Shown: positions 16,748-26,500 of the stretch, one piece after another
Numbering within the stretch: position 1 is the first letter of the stretch
Layout: each line of letters opens with the position of its first letter
Origin: Candidatus Kuenenia stuttgartensis
GTDB lineage: Bacteria; Planctomycetota; Planctomycetia; Pirellulales; UBA1268
Reading direction: 5' to 3'
Length of the DNA: 36,571 nt
Assembly: GCA_943332855.1 (NCBI GenBank)
Contig: CALQRA010000018.1
Span: 1 to 36,571 of the forward strand
Notes under the pieces: model-generated
What the model was told of the DNA's origin: nothing
The model's input: only the letters and a program-made list of their open reading frames with translations
The model's database searches: none
Position numbers and translations under genes: made by a program

Positions 16748-17863
16748 ATGACGATCGTCGGAGTCCCCAAGGAGACGAAGCGCGACGAGTATCGGGTGGC
16801 GCTTCTGCCGGTGGGCGTCGAGGAACTGGTGCGGGCCGGCCACACCGTGATCGTCCAGCGCACCGCCGGGGCGGGCTCCGGCCTCCCCGACGAGGCCTAT
16901 GAGGCGTGTGGGGCGCGGCTCGTCGACACGGCCGCCGAGGTGTTTGCCGAGGCCGACCTCGTCGTCAAGGTGAAGGAGCCGCAGCGTCCGGAGCTGGCCC
17001 TGCTCCGGCCGGGACAGGTGCTCTTCACCTACTTTCACTTCGCCGCCGACCGGGGGCTGACCGAGGGGTTCCTGGCGACGGGTGCCACGGCGGTGGCCTA
17101 CGAGACACTCCGGGATGACCGGGGCCGATTGCCGTTGCTCGTGCCGATGAGCGAGGTGGCCGGGCGGATGAGCATCCAGGAGGGGGCGAAATACCTCGAG
17201 AAACCGCAGATGGGGAGGGGCATCCTCCTTGGCGGGGTGCCCGGCGTGGCGCCGGCGCATGTCACGATTCTCGGGGCCGGCACGGTTGGTGCCAACGCGG
17301 CCAAGGTGGCCGCCGGCTTCGGCGCCAGTGTCGGCCTCCTCGACACGAACCTCGATCGGCTTCGCTACCTCGACGACGTCAGCGCGCCCAACGTCGATGT
17401 TCTCTTCTCCGATCGGCACACGATCCGTGAACAACTGCGTCGGGCCGATCTCGTCATCGGCAGCGTGCTGATCCCCGGGGCCCGGGCACCGCATCTGGTC
17501 GAGCGCGATGACCTCAAGCTCATGAAGCCGGGGGCGGTCATCATCGACGTGGCGATCGATCAGGGGGGGTGCGTGGCCACCAGTCGCCCGACGACGCACG
17601 CCGAGCCGACCTACGTCGTCGACGATATCGTCCACTACTGCGTCACGAACATGCCGGGCGCCGTGGGGCGGACGAGCACCTACGCGCTGTGCAATGCCAC
17701 ACTCCCCTACGTCCTCGATCTGGCCCGAGAGGGGGTGGGAGTGGCCGCAGAACGGAGCGCCGCGATCCGATCCGCCGTGAATGTCTGGCGGGGGGAGCTC
17801 GTGCAGCCGGCGGTGGCGGCGGCGTTCGGTCTGCGCTGTGCCGAGCCCCGCTACGGCCGGTGA
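16748..17863 (+). CDS. ald: Alanine dehydrogenase
   Basis: NAD-dependent interconversion of L-alanine and pyruvate plus ammonium; 371 residues, the standard length. Visible features are the N-terminal GVPKETKRDEYRVALLP, the substrate-binding Lys76 of VKVKEP and His97 of FTYFHFAAD, MSEVAGRMSIQEGA, the Rossmann loop ILGAGTVGANAAKVA, the conserved Asp of VAIDQGG, and MPGAVGRTSTYALCNATLPY near the end. ATG 16748 follows GGAG at a short distance and the strong hairpin at 16662-16695. mtnA follows 49 nt later on the same strand. Confidence 0.95.
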   Translation: MTIVGVPKETKRDEYRVALLPVGVEELVRAGHTVIVQRTAGAGSGLPDEAYEACGARLVDTAAEVFAEADLVVKVKEPQRPELALLRPGQVLFTYFHFAADRGLTEGFLATGATAVAYETLRDDRGRLPLLVPMSEVAGRMSIQEGAKYLEKPQMGRGILLGGVPGVAPAHVTILGAGTVGANAAKVAAGFGASVGLLDTNLDRLRYLDDVSAPNVDVLFSDRHTIREQLRRADLVIGSVLIPGARAPHLVERDDLKLMKPGAVIIDVAIDQGGCVATSRPTTHAEPTYVVDDIVHYCVTNMPGAVGRTSTYALCNATLPYVLDLAREGVGVAAERSAAIRSAVNVWRGELVQPAVAAAFGLRCAEPRYGR

Positions 17864-17912
17864 CAACGCCCGGTTCACGGTCCCGATCCACGCCCATCCA
17901 GGGAGAAAAATC

Positions 17913-19001
17913 ATGAGCGATCACGACGTGGCAAGCTTGGTGTCGGTGCGCTGGGTGGGGGGGAGCGGAGGGCATCTGGAGATCCTCGATCAGACGCGGC
18001 TCCCCGGGGAGATCGTCTGGGTCGAGTGCCGCGACGTGCCGACCGTGATCGAGGCGATCCGCAGCCTCCGGGTGCGCGGTGCACCGGCCATCGGGATCGC
18101 TGGCGGATATGGCGTGGTCATCGCCGCCGCCGAGGCCAGCCAGCAGGGGCTCGATGGCGGGCCGGCTGTCGCCCACCTTCTCGCCGCGGCGGAGGAGATT
18201 GCGGCTGCCCGGCCGACCGCCGTCAATCTTCGCTGGGCGGTGGAACGTGTGCTCCGTGAGGTTGGCCTGCCGGCTCCTGCGGGCTCTGGCTCGCCGCCGC
18301 TGGCCGATTTGGTTGCCTCCCTGCTCCGTGCGGCCACGGAGATCCACGAGGAGGATCGGCGGCTATGCCTCGCGATCGGAAGATACGGCGCTGAGCTGTT
18401 GCCGGAGGGGGACGTTCTCACCCACTGCAATGCCGGGGCGCTTGCCACCGGAGGGGACGGAACGGCGCTGGCGGTGATCACGACGGCGTGGGCGGATGGT
18501 CGACGCTTCCGCGTCTGGGCCGACGAAACCCGCCCGTTGTTCCAGGGGGCGCGGCTGACGGCCTGGGAGCTCGTCCAGCGTGGCATTCCGGTGACGGTGC
18601 TGTGTGACTCCGCCGCCGGGCACCTCCTCGCCACGGGTCGGATCGGCTGCTGCATTGTCGGAGCCGATCGAATCACCGCCGGCGGCGACACGGCCAACAA
18701 GATCGGCACGTATGGATTGGCGGTGCTCGCGGCGGCCCACGGCGTGCCGTTCTACGTTGCCGCGCCGTCGAGCACGTTCGATCTCTCGATCGTCGACGGC
18801 ACGGAAATCCCGATCGAGCACCGTGCCGCCGCGGAGGTGACGAGCCCCTGGGGGAGAGCGATCGCCCCGCCGGAGGCCGAGGCCTTTAATCCTGCCTTCG
18901 ATGTCACGCCTGCCCGGCTGATCCGTGGGATCATCACCGAGCGGGGCGTGATCGAGCCGGTGACGCGGGATGCGGTGGCGCGGGTGATTGGGGAGGCGTG
19001 A
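17913..19001 (+). CDS. mtnA: S-methyl-5-thioribose-1-phosphate isomerase
   Basis: Isomerises methylthioribose-1-phosphate to methylthioribulose-1-phosphate in the methionine salvage pathway; 362 residues from ATG 17913, which is preceded by AGGGAGAAAAATC. Family motifs are SLRVRGAPAIGIAGGYG near the N terminus, the catalytic Cys172 in THCNAGALATGGDGTA and Asp252 in GADRITAGGDTANKIGTYG. This pattern separates MtnA from eIF2B-like and ribose-1,5-bisphosphate isomerases. The rest of the salvage pathway is not in the window. Probably co-transcribed with ald. Confidence 0.95.
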   Translation: MSDHDVASLVSVRWVGGSGGHLEILDQTRLPGEIVWVECRDVPTVIEAIRSLRVRGAPAIGIAGGYGVVIAAAEASQQGLDGGPAVAHLLAAAEEIAAARPTAVNLRWAVERVLREVGLPAPAGSGSPPLADLVASLLRAATEIHEEDRRLCLAIGRYGAELLPEGDVLTHCNAGALATGGDGTALAVITTAWADGRRFRVWADETRPLFQGARLTAWELVQRGIPVTVLCDSAAGHLLATGRIGCCIVGADRITAGGDTANKIGTYGLAVLAAAHGVPFYVAAPSSTFDLSIVDGTEIPIEHRAAAEVTSPWGRAIAPPEAEAFNPAFDVTPARLIRGIITERGVIEPVTRDAVARVIGEA

Positions 19002-19045
19002 GCGGCCGTCGGCGCGTGCTTCGCGGCATCCGCAGGGACGGCCGC
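19002..19045. terminator. Inverted repeat between convergent mtnA and pepA
   Basis: GCGGCCGTC (19002-19010) and GACGGCCGC (19037-19045) are perfect 9-bp complements with a 26-nt loop, filling most of the 48-nt gap between the convergent genes. It could serve both strands as a terminator, but the loop is long and there is no T-tract. Confidence 0.35.
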
Positions 19046-19049
19046 GGCG

Positions 19050-20564
19050 TCAGTGGCTTCCGTTGCGCACCAGTTCGACGAGCGTCCGCACGAGCACTCC
19101 GGTGCCGCCGCCATCGATCCATGGCCGCGGCTTCTCCGCGAACGCCGGGCCGGCGATATCGACATGGGTCCAGGGAATCCCGCCGACGAACCGCTCGAGG
19201 AACTTGGCCGCGGTGATGGCCCCCCCCCACCGTCCGTCACCGACATTCTTGATGTCGGCCACCTCGCCGCGGATCTGCTCGTCGAACTCCGGGTCCATCG
19301 GCAGTTGCCACACCGGTTCCCCGACGGCCCGCGCCGCGGCGGCGATCTGGTCACACCAGCCTTGATCGTTGGTGAACAGGCCGGCGACGTCGTGGCCGAG
19401 AGCCACCATACAGGCCCCCGTCAGGGTGGCGGCGTCGACGATCCTCTGGGGGGCCATTTCCCGGACGACATCGAGAACATCGGCGAGGACTACCCGTCCC
19501 TCGGCATCGGTGTTGTGGATCTCGATCGTCGTGCCGCTGCGGGCGGTGATCACGTCGCCGAGCTTGTAGGCCGCCGGTCCGGTCATGTTTTCCGCCAAGC
19601 CGCAGACCGCGACGAGGTTCACCGGGAGTCGCAGCGCCGCGATCGTGGCGGCGGCGGCGAGCATCGCCGCGGCCCCGGCCATGTCGCACTTCATCGTCAG
19701 CATCCCGTCCGGGGTTTTGAGCGACAGGCCGCCGGAATCGAAGGTCACCCCCTTGCCGACGAGGGCGATATGCGGGGGGCCGGCCGGGACCCCGGGGCCG
19801 CGGTAGGTGAGCTTCACCAGACGCGGCGCCCGCGAGCTCCCCCGGCCGACGGCGAGGATCGCCCGGCAGCGTTCTCGGTCGAGGCGGTGCTCGTCCCAGA
19901 TCTCGATCTCCATCCCGGTCCGCCCGGCGATCGCGGCGGCCGCCTCGGCGAACGTCTCGGGGTAGAGATCGTCCGGGGGGCTGTTGACCAGTCGCCGGGC
20001 GAGGTTGACGCCGTCGGCGATCAGCATGCCGGTGGCGAGCGCGTCTGGCGTGGCACCGGCCCAGATCGTCGTGCCGAAGCGAGTCCGCTTCTTGTCGGTG
20101 CGGCGCAGGTCCTGCCCGACCATCCCCATCGCTCCCCCGGCGACCGCCTGCTCGGTCTGTCGGGCCGACCACGACGGCTCGGCGACGAGGACGACCGTTT
20201 CACGGGGGCGCGTCGAAAGGTGGCGGGTGGCGGTGGCCGCTGCCCGGTAAAGCGTTCCCAGGTCAGGGCTGCCGTCGGGGCCCGTTCCCTGGGGCCCGAG
20301 GCCGATGACGACGATCTGCCCCGCCGCCACGCCCGTCGGCGCGAGGATCGGCACGCACTCGTAGCGCTTTCCGGTGATCTCGCCAGCGGTGGCAAGGCGA
20401 GTGAGGAGGCCGCCGGTGGCCCGATCGACGCCGGCGGCGGCACCGCTGATGGTCCCCTCGGTGACAAACACCACCAGAGCTTCGGCACGGATCGTTTCGG
20501 GCTGGGCCGACGGCTCGCAACGGAAGCCATGGTGAGATTTGTCGGCAGCGAACTCGATGGGCAT
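19050..20564 (-). CDS. pepA: Leucyl aminopeptidase (M17)
   Basis: Cytoplasmic dimetal aminopeptidase removing N-terminal residues from peptides; 504 residues, standard length. Metal ligands and catalytic residues are all visible: Lys271 and Asp276 (GKGVTFDSGG), Lys283, Asp294 (MKCDMAGAAA), and Asp353, Glu355 and Arg357 in the signature NTDAEGRVVLADVL. The start ATG at 20564 has GAGGA about 8 nt upstream on the minus strand. It lies 63 nt downstream of the RND-type exporter gene on the same strand and may share its transcript. Confidence 0.95.
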   Translation of the reverse strand: MPIEFAADKSHHGFRCEPSAQPETIRAEALVVFVTEGTISGAAAGVDRATGGLLTRLATAGEITGKRYECVPILAPTGVAAGQIVVIGLGPQGTGPDGSPDLGTLYRAAATATRHLSTRPRETVVLVAEPSWSARQTEQAVAGGAMGMVGQDLRRTDKKRTRFGTTIWAGATPDALATGMLIADGVNLARRLVNSPPDDLYPETFAEAAAAIAGRTGMEIEIWDEHRLDRERCRAILAVGRGSSRAPRLVKLTYRGPGVPAGPPHIALVGKGVTFDSGGLSLKTPDGMLTMKCDMAGAAAMLAAAATIAALRLPVNLVAVCGLAENMTGPAAYKLGDVITARSGTTIEIHNTDAEGRVVLADVLDVVREMAPQRIVDAATLTGACMVALGHDVAGLFTNDQGWCDQIAAAARAVGEPVWQLPMDPEFDEQIRGEVADIKNVGDGRWGGAITAAKFLERFVGGIPWTHVDIAGPAFAEKPRPWIDGGGTGVLVRTLVELVRNGSH

Positions 20565-20627
20565 GGCGGAATCCTCGGGCGGGAAGGATCGAACGGGGTG
20601 GAAGGGGACGCGGGTGACAGCCTGTTT

Positions 20628-22985
20628 TCAGACTCTGTCGGAGGGTTGTGGGAGCGGTGTTCCACCCGGTCGGCACGCTCCGCCGAGCCACGGCTCGAGG
20701 AGGGCGAGCATGACCGGGAGGACAACAAGGTTGCCGGCGAGACCCCCGAGCAGGGTCAGGCAGGTGAGGGCGCCGAACGACACGGTGGGGATGAACCCGC
20801 TGGTCGTCAGCGCGAGAAACCCGACGACGAGCGCCAGCGTCGCAAACACCATCGCCCTCCCGGCCGTCTGGTGGGCGACGTCGAGCGCGGCGGGGAGCGT
20901 GTGGCCTCCGGCGAGCCGGCGCTTGAAGGCGACGAGCCAATGGATCGAGCTGTCGACCGAGAGGCCCATCGAGACGGCGGCGATCATCGCCGTCCCCATG
21001 TTGATCCGCTGGCCGCACCAACCCATCAGCCCGAGGACGACAAAGATCGGCAGTGCGTTGGGGACCAGTGCCACGGTGGCCAGGAGAAGGCTGCGGAAGG
21101 AGAGGGCGAGGAGGAGGAAGATCCCCAGCGCTGCAATCAGGAACGTCGACCACTGATCGGTGAGCATCCGGTCGACGAGCTTTGAGAGGAGGACGAAGAA
21201 CCCCGTCACCTCGCCCCCGCCGCCCGGACCGGGGGGGAACTCCTCAGCGACGATCTGCCGCACCGACTCGACGATCGACCGCTTGGCCGCCGCCGGCTGG
21301 CGCTCCCGCGCCCGGAGCATGACCCGCAGCCAGGTTGAGCCATCCTCGGGATCGTGCCCGATGAGCGACCGGTCGAGTTGGGGGAGCTGTTGCCGGAGGA
21401 GCGTCACGGCGCTGCCGACGACCCAGTTGCCCAGCGCCGACGTGCTGGCGCTTTCGAGGGGGACGGGGGAGATCGCCGCGAGGACGTCGGCCACGCTCAA
21501 CACCTTCGTCAGGGCAGGGGCGGGGATGCCATCCGGCCCGGGGGCGATCACCTCGCGCCGCAGCCGCTCCTCGAGCCGGCCGAGGCGGGCGACCGTCGCC
21601 CCGTCGATCGGGCCGCTCACCGGGACGAGGACATCCCACACTCCCGCGCCGCCGAGACGCGACTCGATCATTTCATAGGAGCGGACTATTTCGCTCGAGC
21701 GGCGGAAGTTGCGCGTGAAGTCGGTCTCGACTTCGAGCCGGCCCATTCCGGCCATGCAGGCGGCCACGACGAGGGTCGCGCCGATCATGATCCGGCCCGG
21801 ATGCCGGACGATCCGCCGCACGAGGCCGTCGAGGCCGAGGTCGAGTAATCCTTCCCCCCAGGCCCGCCGTGGGTCGGTGTTGAACCGGCCGCCGAGGGCC
21901 AATTGTGGGACGACCAGCGCCGCCGAGAACAGCACCATGATCGCGCCGATCGCCGTCATGATCCCGAAGTCGTGCACCGGCCCGACCCGGCTGGTGATCA
22001 GCGAACCGAATCCGATCACATCGGTGGCGATGGCGCCGATCACCGGCCAGAAGAGGAGGTGGATCGCCTCCTCGAGCGCCTGCCGCGGGGGGAGGCCGAG
22101 CTCGCGCTGGCGGCGGACTTCGACGATCACGTGGACGACCGTGGCGATCGCCACCACCGTGATCATCGCCGACAGCATCGTCGACACCATCGTCAGCTTC
22201 ATGCCGGCCACGGCGAGGACGCCGCGGGTGCTCCACAGCCCGAGGAGCACCACGGCGAGGGGAACGGCGAGCCAGCGGAGACTTCGGAACGACAGAAGGA
22301 GGACGGCGCCGGCGAGGATCCCGGCTGAGGTGCCGAGGAGATTGCCGTCGCGTTCGAGCATCGAAAAGCCGTCGCGGAGCATCACCGGCTCGCCGGCGAC
22401 TGTGCCGCCGGGGAGCGCTCCGGTCGCGGCCCGGACGGCGTCGATCGCTTCGGCCCGCGTCACGCCGGCCGTCTTGCCCGCCGGCTCGAGGACGCAGACC
22501 ACGGCCGCGGTCCGGTGGTCGGCCGACACCGCATACCCCTCGAGGAGCGACACGAGCCGGCGGGCGGCGGGGTTGGTGTCGAGGTGGATGATCCCGGCAC
22601 CCAATGGCGTGCTCGCGAGGCTCGTGGCCGAAGCGATCCCGGGGATTCGTTCGAGCCGTTGGGTGATGTCGCGAAGGGTTGCGATCCCCTCGGGCGTGAG
22701 CAGATCGGGTGCGTCGTAGGCGGCGAGCACGACCTCGCTCGAGCCGAAGGCCCGGGCGAGGCGGCGATAGGGGGCGAGGGCGGGGTCGGTGCGGTCGAAC
22801 ATCGTGTCGATCGAACGGGCAAATCCGAGGTGCCGCGACCGCTCCACCGAGATCGCCCCCAGGGCCAGTGCGACGACAAACAGCGCGACGCGATGGTCGA
22901 TGAGCCAGACCGCCACGCGCCGACTGAACGGGCGCGGCGTCGGGGGCTCCGCGCGGGCACGGGGGGAATCGCCGGAAAACGACAT
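20628..22985 (-). CDS. MMPL/RND superfamily exporter
   Basis: A large polytopic membrane protein (785 residues from ATG 22985) with the two-fold RND layout. A first membrane helix (RVALFVVALALGAISV) is followed by a periplasmic loop (about 50-210) and a group of helices containing LAVPLAVVLLGLWST and MVSTMLSAMITVVAIATVV. A second large loop is followed by a matching group (TFLIAALGIFLLLALSF, LATVALVPNALPIFVVLGL and GNLVVLPVMLALLEPW). MGLSVDSSIHWLVAFKRR is a typical RND helix-4-type motif. It resembles the HAE3/HpnN branch that moves hydrophobic lipids, but the substrate is not proved. The longer frame to 23231 would add a Pro-rich low-complexity leader over the G-rich repeats and is rejected as the start. 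Confidence 0.85.
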   Translation of the reverse strand: MSFSGDSPRARAEPPTPRPFSRRVAVWLIDHRVALFVVALALGAISVERSRHLGFARSIDTMFDRTDPALAPYRRLARAFGSSEVVLAAYDAPDLLTPEGIATLRDITQRLERIPGIASATSLASTPLGAGIIHLDTNPAARRLVSLLEGYAVSADHRTAAVVCVLEPAGKTAGVTRAEAIDAVRAATGALPGGTVAGEPVMLRDGFSMLERDGNLLGTSAGILAGAVLLLSFRSLRWLAVPLAVVLLGLWSTRGVLAVAGMKLTMVSTMLSAMITVVAIATVVHVIVEVRRQRELGLPPRQALEEAIHLLFWPVIGAIATDVIGFGSLITSRVGPVHDFGIMTAIGAIMVLFSAALVVPQLALGGRFNTDPRRAWGEGLLDLGLDGLVRRIVRHPGRIMIGATLVVAACMAGMGRLEVETDFTRNFRRSSEIVRSYEMIESRLGGAGVWDVLVPVSGPIDGATVARLGRLEERLRREVIAPGPDGIPAPALTKVLSVADVLAAISPVPLESASTSALGNWVVGSAVTLLRQQLPQLDRSLIGHDPEDGSTWLRVMLRARERQPAAAKRSIVESVRQIVAEEFPPGPGGGGEVTGFFVLLSKLVDRMLTDQWSTFLIAALGIFLLLALSFRSLLLATVALVPNALPIFVVLGLMGWCGQRINMGTAMIAAVSMGLSVDSSIHWLVAFKRRLAGGHTLPAALDVAHQTAGRAMVFATLALVVGFLALTTSGFIPTVSFGALTCLTLLGGLAGNLVVLPVMLALLEPWLGGACRPGGTPLPQPSDRV

Positions 22986-23060
22986 GGCGGGGCCGACTCG
23001 TGGCGTCAGGCCGGTCTGGGAGGCCTGGCTGGGGGCGGGGAAGGGGGGGGCGACCGGGGG

Positions 23061-23117
23061 GTGGAAACAGAGGGTGGGGGTGGGAACAGAGGGCGGGGGT
23101 GGGAACAGAGGGTGGCC
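23061..23117 (+). repeat. 19-nt G-rich tandem repeat, three copies
   Basis: Units at 23061-23079, 23080-23098 and 23099-23117 follow GTGG[A/G]AACAGAGGG[T/C]GG, the first two ending GG and the last CC. Each has at most a few differences. The surrounding bases are G runs of four to eight. The array is in the leader region of the minus-strand exporter, 76 nt before its start. Confidence 0.9.
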
Positions 23118-23457
23118 GGGGACTACCGGCTGCCCCTGGGAAGCGGGCTGTTTCGGAATCCTGGACCGGACGGTGGAGCAGCGGGTGCTCGGCAACCTGG
23201 GGGCTGAGGTCGATGGCGTCGACCGCGCCACATCTTAGTCGTGCTGCCGATGCCGGGGGCCCGATCCTGCCGTTCCCCCCCAGTCATCCCCGTTGTTACC
23301 CCCCAGAACGCGTCATCGCCGGGGCCGGGGTTGTTCCTCGCAGCCTCCCCGAACGACCGGGAGGGGCGTCTCAACGGCGTGGCGCCCGGTCTGTGGCTAC
23401 GTCGGTAAACCGTTCGAACATCGGCACTTGCGGAGGCCTCACGGGCGGCGCCACACC

Positions 23458-23487
23458 TTGACCCCCGGCGGATCCTGCTCCTATAAA
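23458..23487 (+). promoter_or_regulatory. Sigma-70-type promoter candidate for the lptD-like gene
   Basis: TTGACC (23458-23463), an 18-nt spacer and TATAAA (23482-23487) match five of six bases in each hexamer. This is the best promoter-like sequence in the window and stands out in GC-rich DNA. A start of transcription near 23494 would leave a leader of about 44 nt to TTG 23538 or 140 nt to ATG 23634. Confidence 0.6.
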
Positions 23488-23537
23488 CCGCGCCGTTTTG
23501 GTCGGACGTTCCTTCCGGATCCCTCTGCGGCCAACGC

Positions 23538-26500
23538 TTGCTCGATCACCCCACCATTGCCGCGTTCCCCCGTCGGCACCGCCAGGCGCGGAGTTGTCGT
23601 GCGCCTGCGCGCGGAGACGGCGCGCGGTGGTGGATGACACTGGTGCTGCTGGTGACCTTGTGCCAGGTAAGGCCGGCGGGCGCCCAGGTGACGGCGCAGC
23701 CGGAAGCAGCCGCCGGCGCGCTCTCAGCGCTCCCGGCGCGCGGGCTCGCCGCGGCGATCGCCGAGGCCTCGAGCATCGAGGTGCCGGCCGTCGATCCCTC
23801 CGAGGTGATTGCCATCCGCGCCGCGCAGGCGTCGCGCTGGACGGAGGGCTCCTACGATGTCTGGCATCTCACCGGGGGCGTGCGCATCGAGCAGGGACCG
23901 ACGGTGGCCGAATCGCACGAGGCGGTGGTGTGGATCGAACAGGATCCGGGCGCTCCGTCGGCGGGTGGAGGGGACGGCCAGGAGCCCTTCGGCGATCGGG
24001 AGGCCGACGGTGGAACGCCGCTGCCACCGCTCCGCGGCATGCTCGTCCGCATGGCGGGCAACGTCTCGGTGACAGCCGGGAACGCCGCGGCGGATGGCGC
24101 CGAGCCCGGGCTCTCCACGGTCCGCGGTCCGCGCTGGACCGGGCGCTTCTGGACGCGCCGAGATCCGCGGCTCCAGTTCGCGAGCGTCGTGCCACCGTCG
24201 GGCACCCCGCCGGTCTACGAGGCCGTCGCCGACGTCCCCGCGCCCGTCCGCCCGGCGGTCGGGGGCGCCGATCCGGCGGCCAGCGGCGACGGCGTCGAGA
24301 CGGTCCAGTTCGTCGATCGTGACCGCGGCACCGATCTGGCACAGTTCAGCGAGTTCGGTGCGCCGGCGCCGCCGCCGGTGACGGCCAGCGCTCCGGTCCG
24401 CCGGCTCCGCGCTTTTCCCCGGTCGAGCGTCCCGCTCTCGATCCGCTGGTTTCCCAGCCCCGGCGGTGGCGAGTGGGTGGCGGTGATCACCTCCGGCGTG
24501 AACCTCGTCATCGACGGCGTCGACCCGGCCGGTCCCCTCGACATCGCCGCCGACCGGGTCGTCATCTGGACGCGCAGCAGCACGCAGCCCGATCTCGATG
24601 GCAGCGCGGCCCAGTCCGCCGACGCGCCGCTGGAGCTCTATCTCGAGGGGAACGTCGTCTTCCGACAGGGGCAGCGCGTGGTCGAGGCGATGAGCATGTT
24701 CTACGACGTGCCCCGCTCCTCGGGGGTCATCACCGGGGCCACGGTTCTCACCCCGGTCGACAACTACGCCGGGCTCGTCCGGCTCCGCGCCGACGTCATC
24801 CGTCAGGTCGACCGCAGCCGATTCATCGCCCAGCGCACCGGTTTGACTTCGAGCCGTCTCGGGGTGCCGACCTGGGAGTTCCGGTCGAGGGAACTCGAGT
24901 TCACCGACGAACAGGTGCCGCTGGCGGGAGCCGACGGCCGACCGATGATCGATAGCGTGACCGGGGAGCCGGTGCTCGAGCATCAGCAGTTCGTCACCAG
25001 CCGTGGCAACACCCTGACCCTCGGCAACGTCCCGGTGCTGTGGTGGCCGGTGCTGGCGACGAATGCCAAGAAGCCGACCTTCTACATCAACAACATCCAG
25101 GTCAAGAACGACCAAATCTTCGGCACGCAGTTGCTGACGAGCTGGGATGCCTTCCAGGTGTTTGGATGGCGGCGGCCACCGGACGGCGTCGACTGGGACT
25201 TCGACGTCGACTACTTGAGCTACCGTGGCCTCGGTGGCGGGACGTCGCTCCTCTACAACCGCCCAGACTTCCTTGGCTTCGGCACGCCGGCCAACGGTGT
25301 CCTCGATGCCTGGATCATCGGTGACAGCGGGATCGACAATCTCGGTCTGAATCGCCGCGACTTCACCTATCCCAGTGCCTTCCGCGGGCGCTCCTTCTGG
25401 CGCCATCGGCAGGATCTCGCCGGCGGTTGGCAGGCCCGCGGTGCGGCCGGCTGGATCAGCGACATGAACTTCCTCGAGGAGTTCTACGAGGCGGAGTGGG
25501 AGGAGGGCTACGAGCAGCGAACCTGGCTCGATCTCCGCCGCCCCACGGACAACCGTGAGCTGCGCCTCCTCACGAGCGTCCGGGTCAACCCGTTCTTCAC
25601 CCAGACGGAGTGGTGGCCGCGGCTCGATCATTACACGATGGGGCAGCCGCTGCTGCGCGATGCGGTCACCTGGTACGAGCACAGTGGACTGGCCTACGCG
25701 CGGCAGAACGTCCCCCAGACGCCGACCGCCGGCCAGGGGCTGCAGTACTGGACGACACTCCCCTACGAAAACAACGTCATCGGCGAGCGGTTCTCTACCC
25801 GGCAAGAGCTCGATCTGCCGTTCCAGGCGGGGGTGGTGAAGATTGTTCCCTACGCCATCGGCGAGCTCGCTCATTGGGGGCAGGATCTGACGCAGTCGCC
25901 CCTCAATCGCGCCTACGGCCAGGTCGGCGTCCGCTCGAGTGTGCCGATGTGGTCGGCGGATAATTCCGTCGAGAGCCAGCTGTGGAATGTCCATGGACTG
26001 GCCCACAAGGTGGTGTTCGAGGGGGAGTTCTCCTACGCCAACAGCTCGCAGGACATGAACCAGCTGCCGCTCTACGACCAGATCGACGACGACACCATCA
26101 ATCAATACCGCCGCAACATTCCCTACTGGGACTACGGCGCCATCCCGGGGCAGGCGACGCCGCTCCCCTCCTCGACCGTATTCGGCCCGGACGGCAAGTA
26201 TGATCCGCGCTCGTACCTCGTCCGTCGCGGCATGGGGGGATGGGTGACCGGCCCGACGGAGATCGCCCAAGACCTCACCGCCATCAGGCTCGCCGCGCGG
26301 CAGCGTTGGCAGACGAAGCGCGGCCCGGCCGGCAACCGCCGGATCATCGATTGGATCACCCTCGACATCGACGGCGAATTGTTCCCGACAACGGGGCAGA
26401 ACTTCGGCCAATTCATGGGGCTTTGGCAGTACGACTTCCGCTGGCATGTCGGCGACCGGACGACGGTTCTCTCCACCGCCGACGTCGACTTCTTCTCCGG

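Larger units (their letters stand above)
22986..23537. other. 552-nt gene-free region between divergent exporter and lptD-like genes
   Basis: No convincing coding frame is present: the short frames on both strands have low-complexity Arg/Pro/Gly translations and no recognisable motif. The left part (about 23030-23117) is very G-rich on the plus strand and holds a 19-nt tandem repeat. The right part holds a good plus-strand promoter candidate for the lptD-like gene. The exporter promoter should also lie here; the only hint is TAAGAT on the minus strand at 23237-23232, with no matching -35. Confidence 0.7.

Noticed and set aside
20616..20639. Possible terminator at the end of the exporter gene
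   Set aside because: GACAG and CTGTC pair around an imperfect stem containing a short A run on the minus strand, but it overlaps the stop codon, is weak and lacks a following T-tract, so it is not listed as a feature.
19053..21185. Plus-strand 710-residue frame over pepA and the exporter
   Set aside because: It spans two genes on the other strand, is rich in Gly/Asp/Arg/His and shows no domain.
22986..23231. N-terminal extension of the exporter over the G-rich repeats
   Set aside because: It would add 82 low-complexity Pro/Ser/Thr residues before the conserved start region; ATG 22985 sits just ahead of the first membrane helix.
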